DNA of 64,000 nucleotides, taken from positions 1,116,001 through 1,180,000 of the forward strand of contig NZ_JACIFP010000001.1 in assembly GCF_014197435.1 (NCBI RefSeq), in the 5' to 3' direction. Shown one piece after another: positions 47,668 to 57,539 of the stretch. Origin of the DNA: Gordonia humi (GTDB lineage Bacteria; Actinomycetota; Actinomycetes; Mycobacteriales; Mycobacteriaceae). Below the pieces are notes generated by a model. It was not told the origin of the DNA. It did no database searches and saw nothing but the letters and a program-made list of their open reading frames with translations. The translations under genes and the position numbers were made by a program. Within the stretch, counting starts at the first letter, position 1. The number at the start of each line of letters is the position of its first letter.

Positions 47668-48801
47668 ATGAAGACTGATCTCAGTGAGAAGTTCGGCGTC
47701 GAGTACCCGATCTTCGGGTTCACACCGAGCCAGCACGTGGCGGCCGCGATCAGCCGCGCGGGTGGGATGGGCGTGCTCGGCTGCGTCCGCTTCAACGAGG
47801 CCGAAGAACTCGACGAGGTCCTCGAATGGATGCACGAGAACACCGACGGCAAGCCCTTCGGCGTCGACGTCGTGATGCCTGCGAAGATCCCCACCGAGGG
47901 GTCGAAGCTCGATCTCGACTCGATGATCCCACCGGAGCATCGGGCCTTCGTGGAACGGACGCTCGACGACCTCGGCGTACCGCCGCTGCCGGACGGCGGC
48001 GATCGCGTCAACACCGGTGTTCTCGGTTGGCTGCACTCGGTGGCCCGCTCGCACGTCGACGTCGCGATGGAGCACACACGCAGGTACGGGCAGATCAAGC
48101 TGATCGCCAATGCGCTCGGATCACCGCCGGAGGACGTCATTCAGACGGCGCATCAGAACGGCGTGCAGGTCGCGGCGCTCGCCGGAGCAAAGGAGCACGC
48201 CCTCAGCCATGTGAACGCGGGCGTCGACATCGTGATCGCGCAGGGATATGAGGGAGGCGGACACACGGGCGAGGTGACCTCGATGATCCTGTGGCCCGAA
48301 CTCGTCGACGCCCTCGGCGATCGCGCGCCGGTCCTCGCCGCGGGCGGTGTCGGCAGCGGACGGCAGATGGCCGCCGCGATCGCACTCGGGGCTCAAGGCG
48401 TGTGGATGGGGACGTACTGGTTGACGGCGGCCGAGTACGACCTCGGGGCCACCGGCGACGGACCGTCGACCGTTCAACAGGCGCTGCTCGCGGCGACCTC
48501 GCGAGACACCGTGCGCCGCCGGATCTACTCCGGCAAACCCGCTCGGCTGCTCAAGACCAAGTGGACCGACGCGTGGGACGCCGCCGGAGCTCCCGAACCG
48601 TTGCCGATGCCCCTGCAGAACCTGCTGGTCGGCGAGGCGCACGCGCGTATCTCGCTGGCCGACGATCCGGGTGTGGTGGCGATGCCCGCCGGGCAGATCG
48701 TCGGTCGATGCAACGAGATCGTCCCCGTCGAGGAGATGATCTCCGGACTGGTGAGCGAGTACAGCCGAGCTGCGGCGCGGATCGCCGCGACGCTGGACTG
48801 A
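47668..48801 (+). CDS. Nitronate-monooxygenase-like FMN protein of the KstR regulon (Rv1894c-like)
   Basis: A 377-residue FMN-barrel oxidoreductase. [40 protein letters not shown] and [20 protein letters not shown] are the family's flavin and phosphate contacts. Length and the start [15 protein letters not shown] resemble Rv1894c, a KstR-regulated gene of unknown role. The start lies 10 bp from the operator, so the mRNA probably has a very short leader. Substrate unknown; IpdC at 18081 belongs to the same superfamily but a different branch. Confidence 0.8.
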   Translation: MKTDLSEKFGVEYPIFGFTPSQHVAAAISRAGGMGVLGCVRFNEAEELDEVLEWMHENTDGKPFGVDVVMPAKIPTEGSKLDLDSMIPPEHRAFVERTLDDLGVPPLPDGGDRVNTGVLGWLHSVARSHVDVAMEHTRRYGQIKLIANALGSPPEDVIQTAHQNGVQVAALAGAKEHALSHVNAGVDIVIAQGYEGGGHTGEVTSMILWPELVDALGDRAPVLAAGGVGSGRQMAAAIALGAQGVWMGTYWLTAAEYDLGATGDGPSTVQQALLAATSRDTVRRRIYSGKPARLLKTKWTDAWDAAGAPEPLPMPLQNLLVGEAHARISLADDPGVVAMPAGQIVGRCNEIVPVEEMISGLVSEYSRAAARIAATLD

Positions 48802-48814
48802 TGCGGAGACGGGC

Positions 48815-48856
48815 CGTGCGCGAGAGAGTCCGACAGAGCCCTCTCGCGCACGTTCT
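48815..48856. terminator. Bidirectional terminator after the NMO-like gene
   Basis: Perfect 12-bp stem CGTGCGCGAGAG (48815-48826) with CTCTCGCGCACG (48841-48852), followed by TTCT, between convergent genes. Confidence 0.8.
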
Positions 48857-48863
48857 CGCTCCG

Positions 48864-49109
48864 TTACGTCATTCCGTAGCGGCGCTTGAACCTCTCCACG
48901 CGGCCCTCCGAGTCCATGACGCGCTGTGCACCGGTCCAGAACGGGTGCGAATCGCTCGTCACGTCGACGGTGATCAGCGGGTAGGTGTTGCCGTCCGACC
49001 ACTCGACGGTGTTCTCCGAGGTCGCTGTCGACCGCGTGAGGAACTGACTGCCGGTGGCCGCGTCACGGAAGACGACGGGATGGTAGTCGGGGTGGATTCC
49101 GGATTTCAT
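48864..49109 (-). CDS. rpmE2: Ribosomal protein L31 type B, zinc-independent paralogue
   Basis: An 81-residue L31 of type [41 protein letters not shown] and [10 protein letters not shown]. It lacks the CxxC zinc ligands of type A L31, so it can replace the zinc form during zinc starvation. ATG 49109 overlaps the stop of the COG0523 gene by 4 nt, showing joint translation. It belongs to the set of zinc-free ribosomal paralogues encoded divergently at 50579-51511. Confidence 0.93.
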   Translation of the reverse strand: MKSGIHPDYHPVVFRDAATGSQFLTRSTATSENTVEWSDGNTYPLITVDVTSDSHPFWTGAQRVMDSEGRVERFKRRYGMT

Positions 49110-50464
49110 CGTTGTTCTCCTTCTGGTCTCGACTCCGCTCGACCGGCGGAGGGGTATTCTGCTCGACCGGCGGAGGGGTACTCCGTCAGGTCGGCGGCGA
49201 GGGGCTCCGCCGGGTCGGCGGAGACGTCCATGTCCTCGCACGGATCGCGGTGCGCGTGGCCGAACGGCGACGGCAAGCCGGTCAGGTAGGGCCGACCGCG
49301 GGCGAGTTCGTCGTCGGTGACGAGCGCCTCGACAAGGGCTTGCCGGACCTCGTGCGGATCGGCGCGATGGCACAGCACGGTCAGTGCGATGTGTCGGTCG
49401 CCGTGCTCGGGATCCCAGCGCAGCGCCGCCATGGCGCGGTGCTCGGCGTCGACGCCCGAGTGGTCGTCGACGCAGGCCAACCACGTTCCGACGTGCAGGA
49501 TCGACAGGGCGCCCCCGGCGGAGTCGAGCCACATCACGTCGTCCGGGTCGGATGCGAACCACATGCGTCCGCGGGCGGCGACGACGCCCTCGAGCAGCAC
49601 GTCGAGCCGATCGTGCAGCCGTTCGGGGTGGAACGGTCGGTCGGCCTCGAACGACACCAACTGGACGCCGCAGTCCTCCTCGAGGTCCGGACCGCCGATG
49701 AGCAGCGGATCGAACGGCTGGGTGGGGCGGCCATGCGGTGTCCCCGGCGTCATCGACCCGAGTGAGCCTTCGACGATCTCGCGCGTGAGCGCCTGCTGGG
49801 AGTTGAGCGTCCGCATCCCGGCGGCGGGCGCGAGCCTGGTCAGGACCGCGTGCAACCGGGCGAGATCGTAGCCGCTCTCCACCCCGTCGGCGCCCTCGAT
49901 GACGATCGCGTCGGCGAACCGGACCTGGGCGACGGCCAGCTGGGCGAGCGTCCGCTCGTCCTCGAGCGTGGTGACCTCGGCTTCGGTGAGCGTGACGTCG
50001 CCGGTCGCATCCTGGAGCCACGATCGCGCGTCCACACCGCACAGTGTCGACGTGATCACCACGTCGACACCCGCGGGTGCGTCCGGTACGTCCGGCGCCT
50101 CGACGATGGTTCCGGCCACCTCGACGGCCAGCTGCTCCGGTTCGACGGCCGGATCCAGCAGCACGACGATCCGCTCCACATCGGCGTCGCGATGCAGGAC
50201 ACGGAGCATCGGAAGCAGATCGAGGCGCAGTGTGCACGAGACGCATCCGTGCTCGAGCTCGACGTCGTCGATGGTCAGCGTGTCGACACCGTCGAGCGAC
50301 ATGCGGTGCTCCACTCGCGTCACGCGACCGGACGCGACGTCGCGCAGGTCGTGTGAGACCACGGTGGTACCGGGCTCCAGCAGTGTGTACGCGATACGTG
50401 CGCTGATCGTCCGGTTCAGTCCCGCGACCAGCGTCACCGGCGTGCGGCGGGGCGTGTCGGTCAT
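49106..50464 (-). CDS. COG0523/CobW-family GTP-binding metallochaperone-like protein
   Basis: A 452-residue G3E-family protein. It begins [20 protein letters not shown]; the P-loop is degenerate ([10 protein letters not shown] in place of GxxxxGKT), while the metal-binding CxCC-type motif appears as [11 protein letters not shown]. The C-terminal CobW_C part ([40 protein letters not shown]) is present. The last 60 residues are acidic with a duplicated EYPSAGRA. Members near Zur-controlled genes help distribute zinc. The damaged P-loop makes GTPase activity doubtful. First gene before rpmE2. Confidence 0.82.
   Translation of the reverse strand: MTDTPRRTPVTLVAGLNRTISARIAYTLLEPGTTVVSHDLRDVASGRVTRVEHRMSLDGVDTLTIDDVELEHGCVSCTLRLDLLPMLRVLHRDADVERIVVLLDPAVEPEQLAVEVAGTIVEAPDVPDAPAGVDVVITSTLCGVDARSWLQDATGDVTLTEAEVTTLEDERTLAQLAVAQVRFADAIVIEGADGVESGYDLARLHAVLTRLAPAAGMRTLNSQQALTREIVEGSLGSMTPGTPHGRPTQPFDPLLIGGPDLEEDCGVQLVSFEADRPFHPERLHDRLDVLLEGVVAARGRMWFASDPDDVMWLDSAGGALSILHVGTWLACVDDHSGVDAEHRAMAALRWDPEHGDRHIALTVLCHRADPHEVRQALVEALVTDDELARGRPYLTGLPSPFGHAHRDPCEDMDVSADPAEPLAADLTEYPSAGRAEYPSAGRAESRPEGEQR
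49137..49184. repeat. 24-bp tandem duplication in the COG0523 gene end
   Basis: Two copies of a 24-nt unit starting GCTCGACCGGCGGAGGGGTA, at 49137-49160 and 49161-49184, encoding the doubled EYPSAGRA in the C-terminus. Confidence 0.8.
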
Positions 50465-50492
50465 TCGAGGCTCCTTCATCGCTGACGTTCTA

Positions 50493-50509
50493 ATGAACAC
50501 GATTTCCAT
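50493..50509. promoter_or_regulatory. Candidate Zur box between COG0523 and rpmB operons
   Basis: ATGAACACGATTTCCAT is an imperfect palindrome resembling actinobacterial Zur boxes (TGAAAACG-TTTTCA type), 28 bp from the COG0523 start and 69 bp from rpmB. A second, weaker AATGCGAATCGTTACCGATA lies at 50546-50565. Confidence 0.5.
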
Positions 50510-50578
50510 TTCATTTGTTCCGACTGTAGCGTGGCGTGAGCACTTAATGCGAATCGTTACCGATAAGAAGGAGCGCAT

Positions 50579-50812
50579 GTGTCCGCCGAATGCCAAGTCA
50601 CCGGGCGAGTCCCCGGATTCGGGAAGAAGGTCTCGCACTCCCATCGCCGCACATCGCGACAGTGGCGCCCGAACATCCAACGCAAGACGTACTGGGTTCC
50701 GTCGCTGGGGCGGAGCGTCACCCTGCGGGTGTCCGCGGCCGGGATCAAGACCATCGATCGCGACGGGATCGATGCCGTGATCGCGCGGGTCAAGGCTGCG
50801 GGGCGTCTGTAA
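50579..50812 (+). CDS. rpmB2: Ribosomal protein L28, zinc-independent paralogue
   Basis: A 77-residue L28: [40 protein letters not shown] and a [20 protein letters not shown] end. The zinc-finger cysteines of the C+ form are missing except one at the N-terminus. GTG 50579 is decided by AAGGAG at 50566-50571. First of four genes rpmB-rpmG-rpsN-rpsR, each overlapping or abutting the next; this cluster is the Zur-controlled alternative ribosome set in mycobacteria (Rv2055c-Rv2058c). Confidence 0.92.
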   Translation: MSAECQVTGRVPGFGKKVSHSHRRTSRQWRPNIQRKTYWVPSLGRSVTLRVSAAGIKTIDRDGIDAVIARVKAAGRL

Positions 50813-50979
50813 TGGCGAAGAGCACCGACATCAGGCCCGTTGTGAAACTCAAGTCGACGGCCGGCACCGGATACACGTACGTCACCCGCAAGAACCGTCG
50901 CAACGATCCGGACCGCCTGGTGTTGCGCAAGTACGACCCGGTGGTCCGACGCCACGTCGAATTCAAAGAGGAGCGCTGA
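50812..50979 (+). CDS. rpmG: Ribosomal protein L33, zinc-independent paralogue
   Basis: A 55-residue L33: [20 protein letters not shown] and [20 protein letters not shown]. The CxxC zinc ligands seen in the C+ form are replaced. ATG 50812 overlaps the rpmB stop (TAATG), and its own stop overlaps the rpsN start (TGATG). Confidence 0.93.
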   Translation: MAKSTDIRPVVKLKSTAGTGYTYVTRKNRRNDPDRLVLRKYDPVVRRHVEFKEER

Positions 50980-51284
50980 TGGCCAAGAAGAGCAAGATCG
51001 TGAAGGAGCAGAGACGACGTGAGACCGTCGCGCGCTATGCGGAGCGTCGCAGCGAGCTGAAGGCGGTCATCGCATCACCGTCGAGCAGCGCGGAGCAGAT
51101 CGCGGCGGCTCGCGCCGAGCTGGCGCGGCAGCCGCGGGACGCCAGTGCGACGAGGCTGCGCAACCGCGACGCCGTCGACGGTCGTCCGCGCGGGTACATC
51201 GGCAAGGTCGGACTCTCCCGAGTCCGCTTCCGTGAGATGGCGCATCGTGGCGAACTGCCCGGGATCACGAAGTCGAGCTGGTGA
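50979..51284 (+). CDS. rpsN: Ribosomal protein S14, zinc-independent paralogue
   Basis: A 101-residue S14 of the long, cysteine-free form: [40 protein letters not shown] and [20 protein letters not shown]. The short zinc-binding S14 has CxxC motifs instead. ATG 50979 shares a base with the rpmG stop. Part of the coupled rpmB-rpmG-rpsN-rpsR unit. Confidence 0.94.
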   Translation: MAKKSKIVKEQRRRETVARYAERRSELKAVIASPSSSAEQIAAARAELARQPRDASATRLRNRDAVDGRPRGYIGKVGLSRVRFREMAHRGELPGITKSSW

Positions 51285-51511
51285 TGGCGAACAAGAAGCG
51301 TGCGCCCCGCACGCAGCAGGCGCGCCGCAAGGCCGACCCGAACCTGACCTTCGACTACAAGGACACCGAGGTCCTGCGTCGATTCCTCACCGAGCGGGGG
51401 CGGATCCGCGCACGTGCGGTGACCGGACTGTCCCCGCAGCAGCAGCGGCAACTCGCGACCGCGGTCCGGAACGCCCGCGAGATGGCGCTGCTGCCGTTCG
51501 GGAGCCGGTAG
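51284..51511 (+). CDS. rpsR2: Ribosomal protein S18, zinc-independent paralogue
   Basis: A 75-residue S18: [20 protein letters not shown] and [20 protein letters not shown]. No cysteines are present. ATG 51284 overlaps the rpsN stop (TGATG); GTG one codon earlier is possible. Last gene of the unit; the convergent fadD17 stop is only 10 bp away, with no terminator seen. Confidence 0.92.
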   Translation: MANKKRAPRTQQARRKADPNLTFDYKDTEVLRRFLTERGRIRARAVTGLSPQQQRQLATAVRNAREMALLPFGSR

Positions 51512-51521
51512 AGCGCGAGGC

Positions 51522-53048
51522 TCAGCCGTCGACGGACCAACTCGGCTCGCCCAACGACGCCACCAACGCGGCGCGCGCCGTCTTGAACGTCGCGGTCTCG
51601 GGAATCGTGTCCACCACCCACACCAGGGTCGGGCGCTGTTTGCGACCGAGATCGGGCTGTGCGTCGAGGAACTCGTCGAACGCGGTCCGATCCAGCCCGG
51701 GTGCGACGAGCACCGCGCCGACGGCGTCGCCGATGTCGGTCGGCACCCCCACGACGATCGCGTCGACGACGGACCGGTGACGCTTCAGCACGGTCTCGAT
51801 GGGGCGGGTGCCGAGGTTCTCGCCGTCGACGCGCAGCCAGTCGCCGATGCGGCCGGCGAAGTGGATGTATCCGGCGTCGTCGACCCAGCCGAGGTCGCCG
51901 GTCCGGTACATGCCGCCGCGCGTGCGTTCGGCGGTCGCGGCCTCGTCGCCGTAGTACCCGTCGAACAGCCCGGAGCCGGACGAGTTCACGATCTCGCCGA
52001 CCGTCCCGGGCGGCACCGGCTCGGACGTGTCCGGATCGACGACGGCGTTCGGCGCCACGAGCGGGCCGAGCGCGTCGTCGGGCGTGTCCGGGGTGCGCGA
52101 GATCGAGACGCCCGACTCGGTGGAGCCGAATCCGTCGACGACCCGTGCGCCGAATCGCCGCGCGAACTCGGCGCGGTCGGTGGCGGACGCCTCGTTTCCG
52201 TACATGATGCGCAGTGGCAGGTCGTGATCGTCCGGTCGCTCCGGTGTCGCCAGAATGTAGTGCAGCGGTTTGCCGACGTAGTTCGCATAGGTGACGCCGT
52301 AGCGCCGCACGTCGTCGCCGAATCCGCGCGCCGAGAACGTCGGGGCGATCGCGATCGACGCACCGCCCGCGGTCGCCACCGACCACCCCGCGATCATCGC
52401 GTTGGAGTGGAACATCGGCATCGACAGGTAGGCGACGTCGTCGGGCCCGATGCCGAACCGGTCGGCCAGCATGGCGCCCGCTGCGGCGAACTTCCGCTGA
52501 CTGCACCGCACCGCTTTCGGATTCCCGGTGGTGCCCGAGGTGAAGATCAGCATCACCAGGCCGTCGGGGTCAGCGGACACCGGAGCGAAGTCGTCCGGGC
52601 TGTTCGCGGCAACCGCCGCCGTCCACCGATCCGAGCCGAGATCCACGATCCGAGCGCCGGGAACGCGCGGAAGCGCTTCGGCGTACTCCGGGGAGACGAG
52701 GATCGTCTGGCAGTCGGCGAGGGCGGCGTCCGCCGCCAACGCCTCGCCTCGGCGAGTCGAGTTCAGGCCGACCAGGACGAAGCCGCCGAGCGCGGCGGCC
52801 GCGAAGAGTGCGGAGAACTCTCGTGAGTTGGCCGCCAGGATCCCGACGTGCGGCGGCCGGGCCGGATCGAGCATCGTCCGGACGGCGGCTGCGAGCCCGC
52901 GTGCGTCGCGCAGGTGGTCGCGCCACGACGTGAAGCCTCCGTCGAACCAGACGCCCCGATCGTCGACGTCGACCAACGGCTCGAGGAGTTGACCGAGCGT
53001 GATCGGATCGGTGACCGCGACACTCGGCGGTCCGGGGGACGTCGTCAC
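51522..53048 (-). CDS. fadD17: FadD17, steroid side-chain CoA ligase
   Basis: A 508-residue ANL acyl-CoA synthetase (M. tuberculosis FadD17 about 502). P-loop MLIFTSGTTGNPKAVRCSQ, YGNEASATDRAEF, GFGSTESGVSISRTPD, and MYRTGDLGWVDDAGYIHFAG are the core motifs. GTG 53048 overlaps the fadE27 stop by 4 nt. FadD17 activates a C5 or C24 side-chain carboxylate. Operon fadE26-fadE27-fadD17 reproduces Rv3504-Rv3505-Rv3506 and lies under the KstR operator at 55397. Confidence 0.91.
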   Translation of the reverse strand: MTTSPGPPSVAVTDPITLGQLLEPLVDVDDRGVWFDGGFTSWRDHLRDARGLAAAVRTMLDPARPPHVGILAANSREFSALFAAAALGGFVLVGLNSTRRGEALAADAALADCQTILVSPEYAEALPRVPGARIVDLGSDRWTAAVAANSPDDFAPVSADPDGLVMLIFTSGTTGNPKAVRCSQRKFAAAGAMLADRFGIGPDDVAYLSMPMFHSNAMIAGWSVATAGGASIAIAPTFSARGFGDDVRRYGVTYANYVGKPLHYILATPERPDDHDLPLRIMYGNEASATDRAEFARRFGARVVDGFGSTESGVSISRTPDTPDDALGPLVAPNAVVDPDTSEPVPPGTVGEIVNSSGSGLFDGYYGDEAATAERTRGGMYRTGDLGWVDDAGYIHFAGRIGDWLRVDGENLGTRPIETVLKRHRSVVDAIVVGVPTDIGDAVGAVLVAPGLDRTAFDEFLDAQPDLGRKQRPTLVWVVDTIPETATFKTARAALVASLGEPSWSVDG

Positions 53049-54133
53049 CGAGCGGCCAGCGCCGCGCCGAGCTCGCCCAGCACCACCGGCGCCGACCCGT
53101 AGGTGAACTCGTTCTGCTTGGCGCGCAAGAAGAACCGGTGGACGGGATGCGAGGTGTCCAGGCCGACGCCGCCGTGCACGTGCACGGTCGTGTGGGCGAC
53201 CCGGTGCCCGGCCTCGGCCGTCCAGAACGCGGCGGTGTCGACGGCGGCCCGCACCTGCGCGTCGTCGGAGCCCTCGGCCAGCAGCCACGCCGCCTGCGCG
53301 ACCGTCAACGCGAGTCCCTGCCCGTCGATGTATCCGTCGGCCAAGCGCTGCGCGACGGCCTGGAACGAGCCGATCTTGCGGCCGAACTGTTCGCGGTCGC
53401 GGGCGTACTCCGCGGTCGCGGCGAGCGCCCCGGCCACCACTCCGGACTGGTCGGCGGCCACCCCGAGCCGCAACAGGTCGCGGGCTCGCGCGGCGGTCCG
53501 TGCGCCGCCCTCGAGAACGGTGGCCGGTGCGTCGGCGAAGGTCACCTCGTGGATCGGCGTCAGGCCGGTCGAGGGGGTCTCGACCACCGAAACGTCCGGC
53601 CCGGCCTCGACCACCGCGACGACGGGCGCGCCGTCGGATTCGGCGATCACCAGAAACGCGTGCGCGGCGGCGCCGTACGGGACGTTCACCTTGGTTCCGG
53701 TGACCCGTCCGCCGGTCAGTGCGGTCGACGGTGCGAGCAGATCGAAGCCCAGATCCTCTTCGACGGCCGCGGTCACGACGGCGTCGCCGCCGACGGCCTT
53801 CGCCAGAAGGTCCGCGGCGCCGTCGCCGCCGAACTCGGCGAGCAGGGGGACGGCTGCCACCGCATGCTGCGGATACGGGACACGCGCGAGCGCGCGCCCG
53901 AGCGCCGTCGCCACCGCCGTCGTCTCCATCGCGGTGAGATCCGCGCCGTCGACCGACGACGGCGCACCGAGGCCGAGCAGTCCGGCGCCCGCGATCTCGC
54001 GCCACAGATCGGCGTCGATCGGTGCGTTCTCGGATTCGAGCCGCGCGACGACCTCGGGGGTCGCCAGCCGCGCGGTGATGTCGGTGGTGAGGCCGGTCAG
54101 GTCCGCTGCCGCCTCGGTGGGAGTGAAGTCCAT
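53045..54133 (-). CDS. fadE27: FadE27 (ChsE5), subunit of steroid acyl-CoA dehydrogenase
   Basis: A 362-residue acyl-CoA dehydrogenase-like subunit. It has the C-terminal helical domain (ARDREQFGRKIGSFQAVAQR, VAHTTVHVHGGVGLDTSHPV) but no clear catalytic Glu in the expected helix, which reads LGVAADQSGVVAGALA. In the known complex, FadE26-FadE27 (ChsE4-ChsE5) is an alpha2beta2 tetramer and FadE26 supplies the base. ATG 54133 lies 24 bp after the fadE26 stop; overlaps fadD17. Confidence 0.92.
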   Translation of the reverse strand: MDFTPTEAAADLTGLTTDITARLATPEVVARLESENAPIDADLWREIAGAGLLGLGAPSSVDGADLTAMETTAVATALGRALARVPYPQHAVAAVPLLAEFGGDGAADLLAKAVGGDAVVTAAVEEDLGFDLLAPSTALTGGRVTGTKVNVPYGAAAHAFLVIAESDGAPVVAVVEAGPDVSVVETPSTGLTPIHEVTFADAPATVLEGGARTAARARDLLRLGVAADQSGVVAGALAATAEYARDREQFGRKIGSFQAVAQRLADGYIDGQGLALTVAQAAWLLAEGSDDAQVRAAVDTAAFWTAEAGHRVAHTTVHVHGGVGLDTSHPVHRFFLRAKQNEFTYGSAPVVLGELGAALAAR

Positions 54134-54156
54134 GAGAGTTCTCCTGAGCAGTCGGG

Positions 54157-55341
<1,185 letters not shown>

Positions 55342-55396
55342 GGGTGCTCTCCTGCGATCCTCGGGACGCTGACGCGTCTGCGGGCTTGGCTACTTC

Positions 55397-55410
55397 TGAA
55401 ACACGTTCTA
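55397..55410. promoter_or_regulatory. KstR-type operator between fadE26 and fdxD
   Basis: TGAAACACGTTCTA carries the AACnnGTT core and a perfect right arm; it is 55 bp from both gene starts. Confidence 0.83.
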
Positions 55411-55464
55411 ACGTGAAGGACGCCGTTCCGTCAACCAGCGGGCGGGGATCTTCAGGAGGATGCT

Positions 55465-55653
55465 GTGCGAGTGAAATGCGATTTCGATCTGTGCGAGTCG
55501 AACGCGGTGTGCGTGGGCATGGCGCCCGACGTCTTCGATCTGGACGACGACGACTACCTGGTGATTCTCGACGAGGATCTGCCTGACTCCCGTGCGGAGG
55601 AGATGCGCCAGGTGGTCGCCTCGTGCCCGCGGTCGGCGCTGTCGATCGAATGA
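55465..55653 (+). CDS. fdxD: FdxD-type small ferredoxin
   Basis: A 62-residue ferredoxin with three cysteines in the 3Fe-4S pattern: KCDFDLCESNAVCVGMAPDV supplies Cys10 and Cys16 (with Cys5 close by) and VVASCPRSALSIE the last at 54. Acidic region DLDDDDYLVILDEDLPD. GTG 55465 follows CAGGAGG. M. tuberculosis FdxD (Rv3503c) is about 63 residues and sits at the same place. It may donate electrons to CYP125 or other sterol P450s. Confidence 0.92.
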   Translation: MRVKCDFDLCESNAVCVGMAPDVFDLDDDDYLVILDEDLPDSRAEEMRQVVASCPRSALSIE

Positions 55654-55705
55654 TTCGACGAGGGTCTCCCAGAACGTCTTTCGCGGAGATGCTCGCGCAA
55701 CCGAC

Positions 55706-55719
55706 TAGAACATGTTCTA
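55706..55719. promoter_or_regulatory. KstR-type operator before hsd4A and the mce4 operon
   Basis: TAGAACATGTTCTA is a perfect palindrome of the KstR motif, 59 bp before the hsd4A start. It may govern the whole hsd4A-yrbE4AB-mce4 run. Confidence 0.92.
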
Positions 55720-55778
55720 GTGTTAGTCGATCGAACCACCGGGCGCGCAAGCGTGCGCCCCGATGAGAAGGACGACAA

Positions 55779-56669
55779 GTGGGTGCAACGTTGGACGGCA
55801 AGGTGGCCGTCGTCACCGGCGCGAGCAGCGGACTCGGCCGGGCCGAGGCGATCGGACTCGCGGCCGACGGGGCGACGGTGATCGTCAACGATCTCGCGTC
55901 GGCGCTGGACGCCGGCGACGTGATCGACGTGATCGCCGCGGCGGGCGGCCGGGCCGTCCCCGTCGCCGGGGACATCTCCGAGGCCGCCACCGCACGGGCC
56001 ATCATGGCGACCGCCGTCGACGATCTCGGCGGCCTGGACATCGTGATGAGCAATGCCGGGATCACGCGCGACACGATGCTGTTCAACATGTCCGACGACG
56101 AGTGGGATCTCGTGGTGAACGTGCACCTGCGCGGGCACTTCCTGTTGAACAGGAACGCGGCCGCGCACTGGCGGGCCGCGTCGAAGGCGGCGGGTGCGCC
56201 GGTCTTCGGACGGCTGATCAACACCTCGTCGGAGGCCGGGCTGCTCGGTCCGGCCGGTCAGGCGAACTACGCGGCGGCCAAGGCCGGCATCACCGCGCTG
56301 ACCCTGTCGGCCTCGCGGGCGTTGGCCCGGTACGGGGTGACCGCCAACGCGATCTGTCCGCGCGCTCGCACCGCCATGACCGCGAACGTCTTCGGAGACG
56401 CACCGGACGGTGCCGTCGACCCGCTCGCACCGGAGCACGTCGTCCGACTCGTCCGCTACTTGGCGAGCCCCGCGGCCGCTAAGGTGTCCGGTCAGGTGTT
56501 CGTCGTCTACGGCCCGAAAGTGATGCTCATGGCGGCGCCGACCGTCCGCGAGGTGTTCGTCGCCGACGGTGAGGAATGGGACCAGGGCGCAATGTCTGGC
56601 ACGATCTCAGACTATTTCGCGTCACAGGGTTCGAACGCGACATTTTCCGCGTCCGATTTGATGGACTAA
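55779..56669 (+). CDS. hsd4A: Hsd4A, SDR hydroxysteroid/hydroxyacyl-CoA dehydrogenase
   Basis: A 296-residue SDR: VVTGASSGLGRAEAIGLAAD, IVMSNAGITRDTMLFNMSDD (NAG motif), LINTSSEAGLLGPAGQANYA (Ser and Tyr) and AAAKAGITAL. The substrate side carries a long C-terminal part after VVYGPKVMLMAAPTVREVF. GTG 55779 with GAAGGAC upstream. It matches Rv3502c (Hsd4A), the beta-hydroxyacyl-CoA dehydrogenase for sterol side-chain intermediates. It lies 103 bp before yrbE4A, so it is probably transcribed with the mce4 operon. Confidence 0.9.
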   Translation: MGATLDGKVAVVTGASSGLGRAEAIGLAADGATVIVNDLASALDAGDVIDVIAAAGGRAVPVAGDISEAATARAIMATAVDDLGGLDIVMSNAGITRDTMLFNMSDDEWDLVVNVHLRGHFLLNRNAAAHWRAASKAAGAPVFGRLINTSSEAGLLGPAGQANYAAAKAGITALTLSASRALARYGVTANAICPRARTAMTANVFGDAPDGAVDPLAPEHVVRLVRYLASPAAAKVSGQVFVVYGPKVMLMAAPTVREVFVADGEEWDQGAMSGTISDYFASQGSNATFSASDLMD

Positions 56670-56772
56670 TGGGATAGACAGGCCATACCGCAGTGAATCG
56701 TCGATGTCGAATTGTGCCGCTGCGGGATCGGGGGACCATGATAGGTTTCGTGCACCGCTGGGAGGAGAAGAC

Positions 56773-57537
56773 TTGCTGACCAAGCTGGCTGCTCCTATGA
56801 ACGGCGTCGGTGATTTCGTCGCTCTCGGTGTGGAATCGGCCCGAGAGCTGTTCCGCAGACCGTTCCAGTTCCGGGAGACCGTCGAACAGTCGTGGGCCAT
56901 CGCCCGCGTCTCTCTCGTCCCGACCCTCCTCGTCGCCATCCCCTTCACCGTCCTCGTCAGTTTCACGCTGAACATCCTGCTTCGGGAGATCGGCGCCCAG
57001 GACCTGTCCGGAGCGGGTGCGGCGCTGGGCACGATCACGCAAATCGGCCCCATCGTCACCGTGCTCATCGTGGCCGGCGCCGGTGCGACGGCGATCTGCG
57101 CCGACCTGGGCGCACGCACGATCCGCGAGGAGATCGACGCGATGCGGGTCCTCGGCATCAATCCGATCCATCGCCTCGTGGTTCCACGCGTCGTCGCATC
57201 CACCGGCGTCGCACTGCTGTTGAACTCCTTGGTCTGCACCATCGGCATAGCCGGCGGATTCGTGTTCTCCGTGTACCTGCAGGACGTGAACCCCGGTGCG
57301 TTCATCGCGAATCTGACCCTGCTCACCGGCCTCGGCGAGCTGATCATCTCGATGATCAAGGCCGCCCTGTTCGGACTCTTCGCGGGCCTGGTCGGTTGCT
57401 ATCGCGGACTCAATGTGAAAGGTGGCGCCAAGGGAGTCGGCGACGCGGTGAACGAGACCGTCGTGTACTCGTTCATGGCGCTGTTCGTGGTGAACGTGGT
57501 GGTCACCGCGGTCGGACTCAAGGCGACGATGGGCTGA
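56773..57537 (+). CDS. yrbE4A: YrbE4A, permease subunit of the Mce4 steroid importer
   Basis: A 254-residue MlaE/YrbE permease with five or six membrane helices. FRETVEQSWAIARVSLVPTL, the GAGATAICADLGARTIREEI loop and EIDAMRVLGINPIHRLVVPR are the core family segments. The start TTG 56773 is chosen over upstream in-frame codons because GGAGGAG (56761-56767) sits just before it and the length then matches YrbE4A (Rv3501c, about 254 aa). Forms the inner-membrane channel of Mce4 with YrbE4B, powered by an MceG ATPase coded elsewhere. Confidence 0.94.
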   Translation: MLTKLAAPMNGVGDFVALGVESARELFRRPFQFRETVEQSWAIARVSLVPTLLVAIPFTVLVSFTLNILLREIGAQDLSGAGAALGTITQIGPIVTVLIVAGAGATAICADLGARTIREEIDAMRVLGINPIHRLVVPRVVASTGVALLLNSLVCTIGIAGGFVFSVYLQDVNPGAFIANLTLLTGLGELIISMIKAALFGLFAGLVGCYRGLNVKGGAKGVGDAVNETVVYSFMALFVVNVVVTAVGLKATMG

Positions 57538-57539
57538 TC

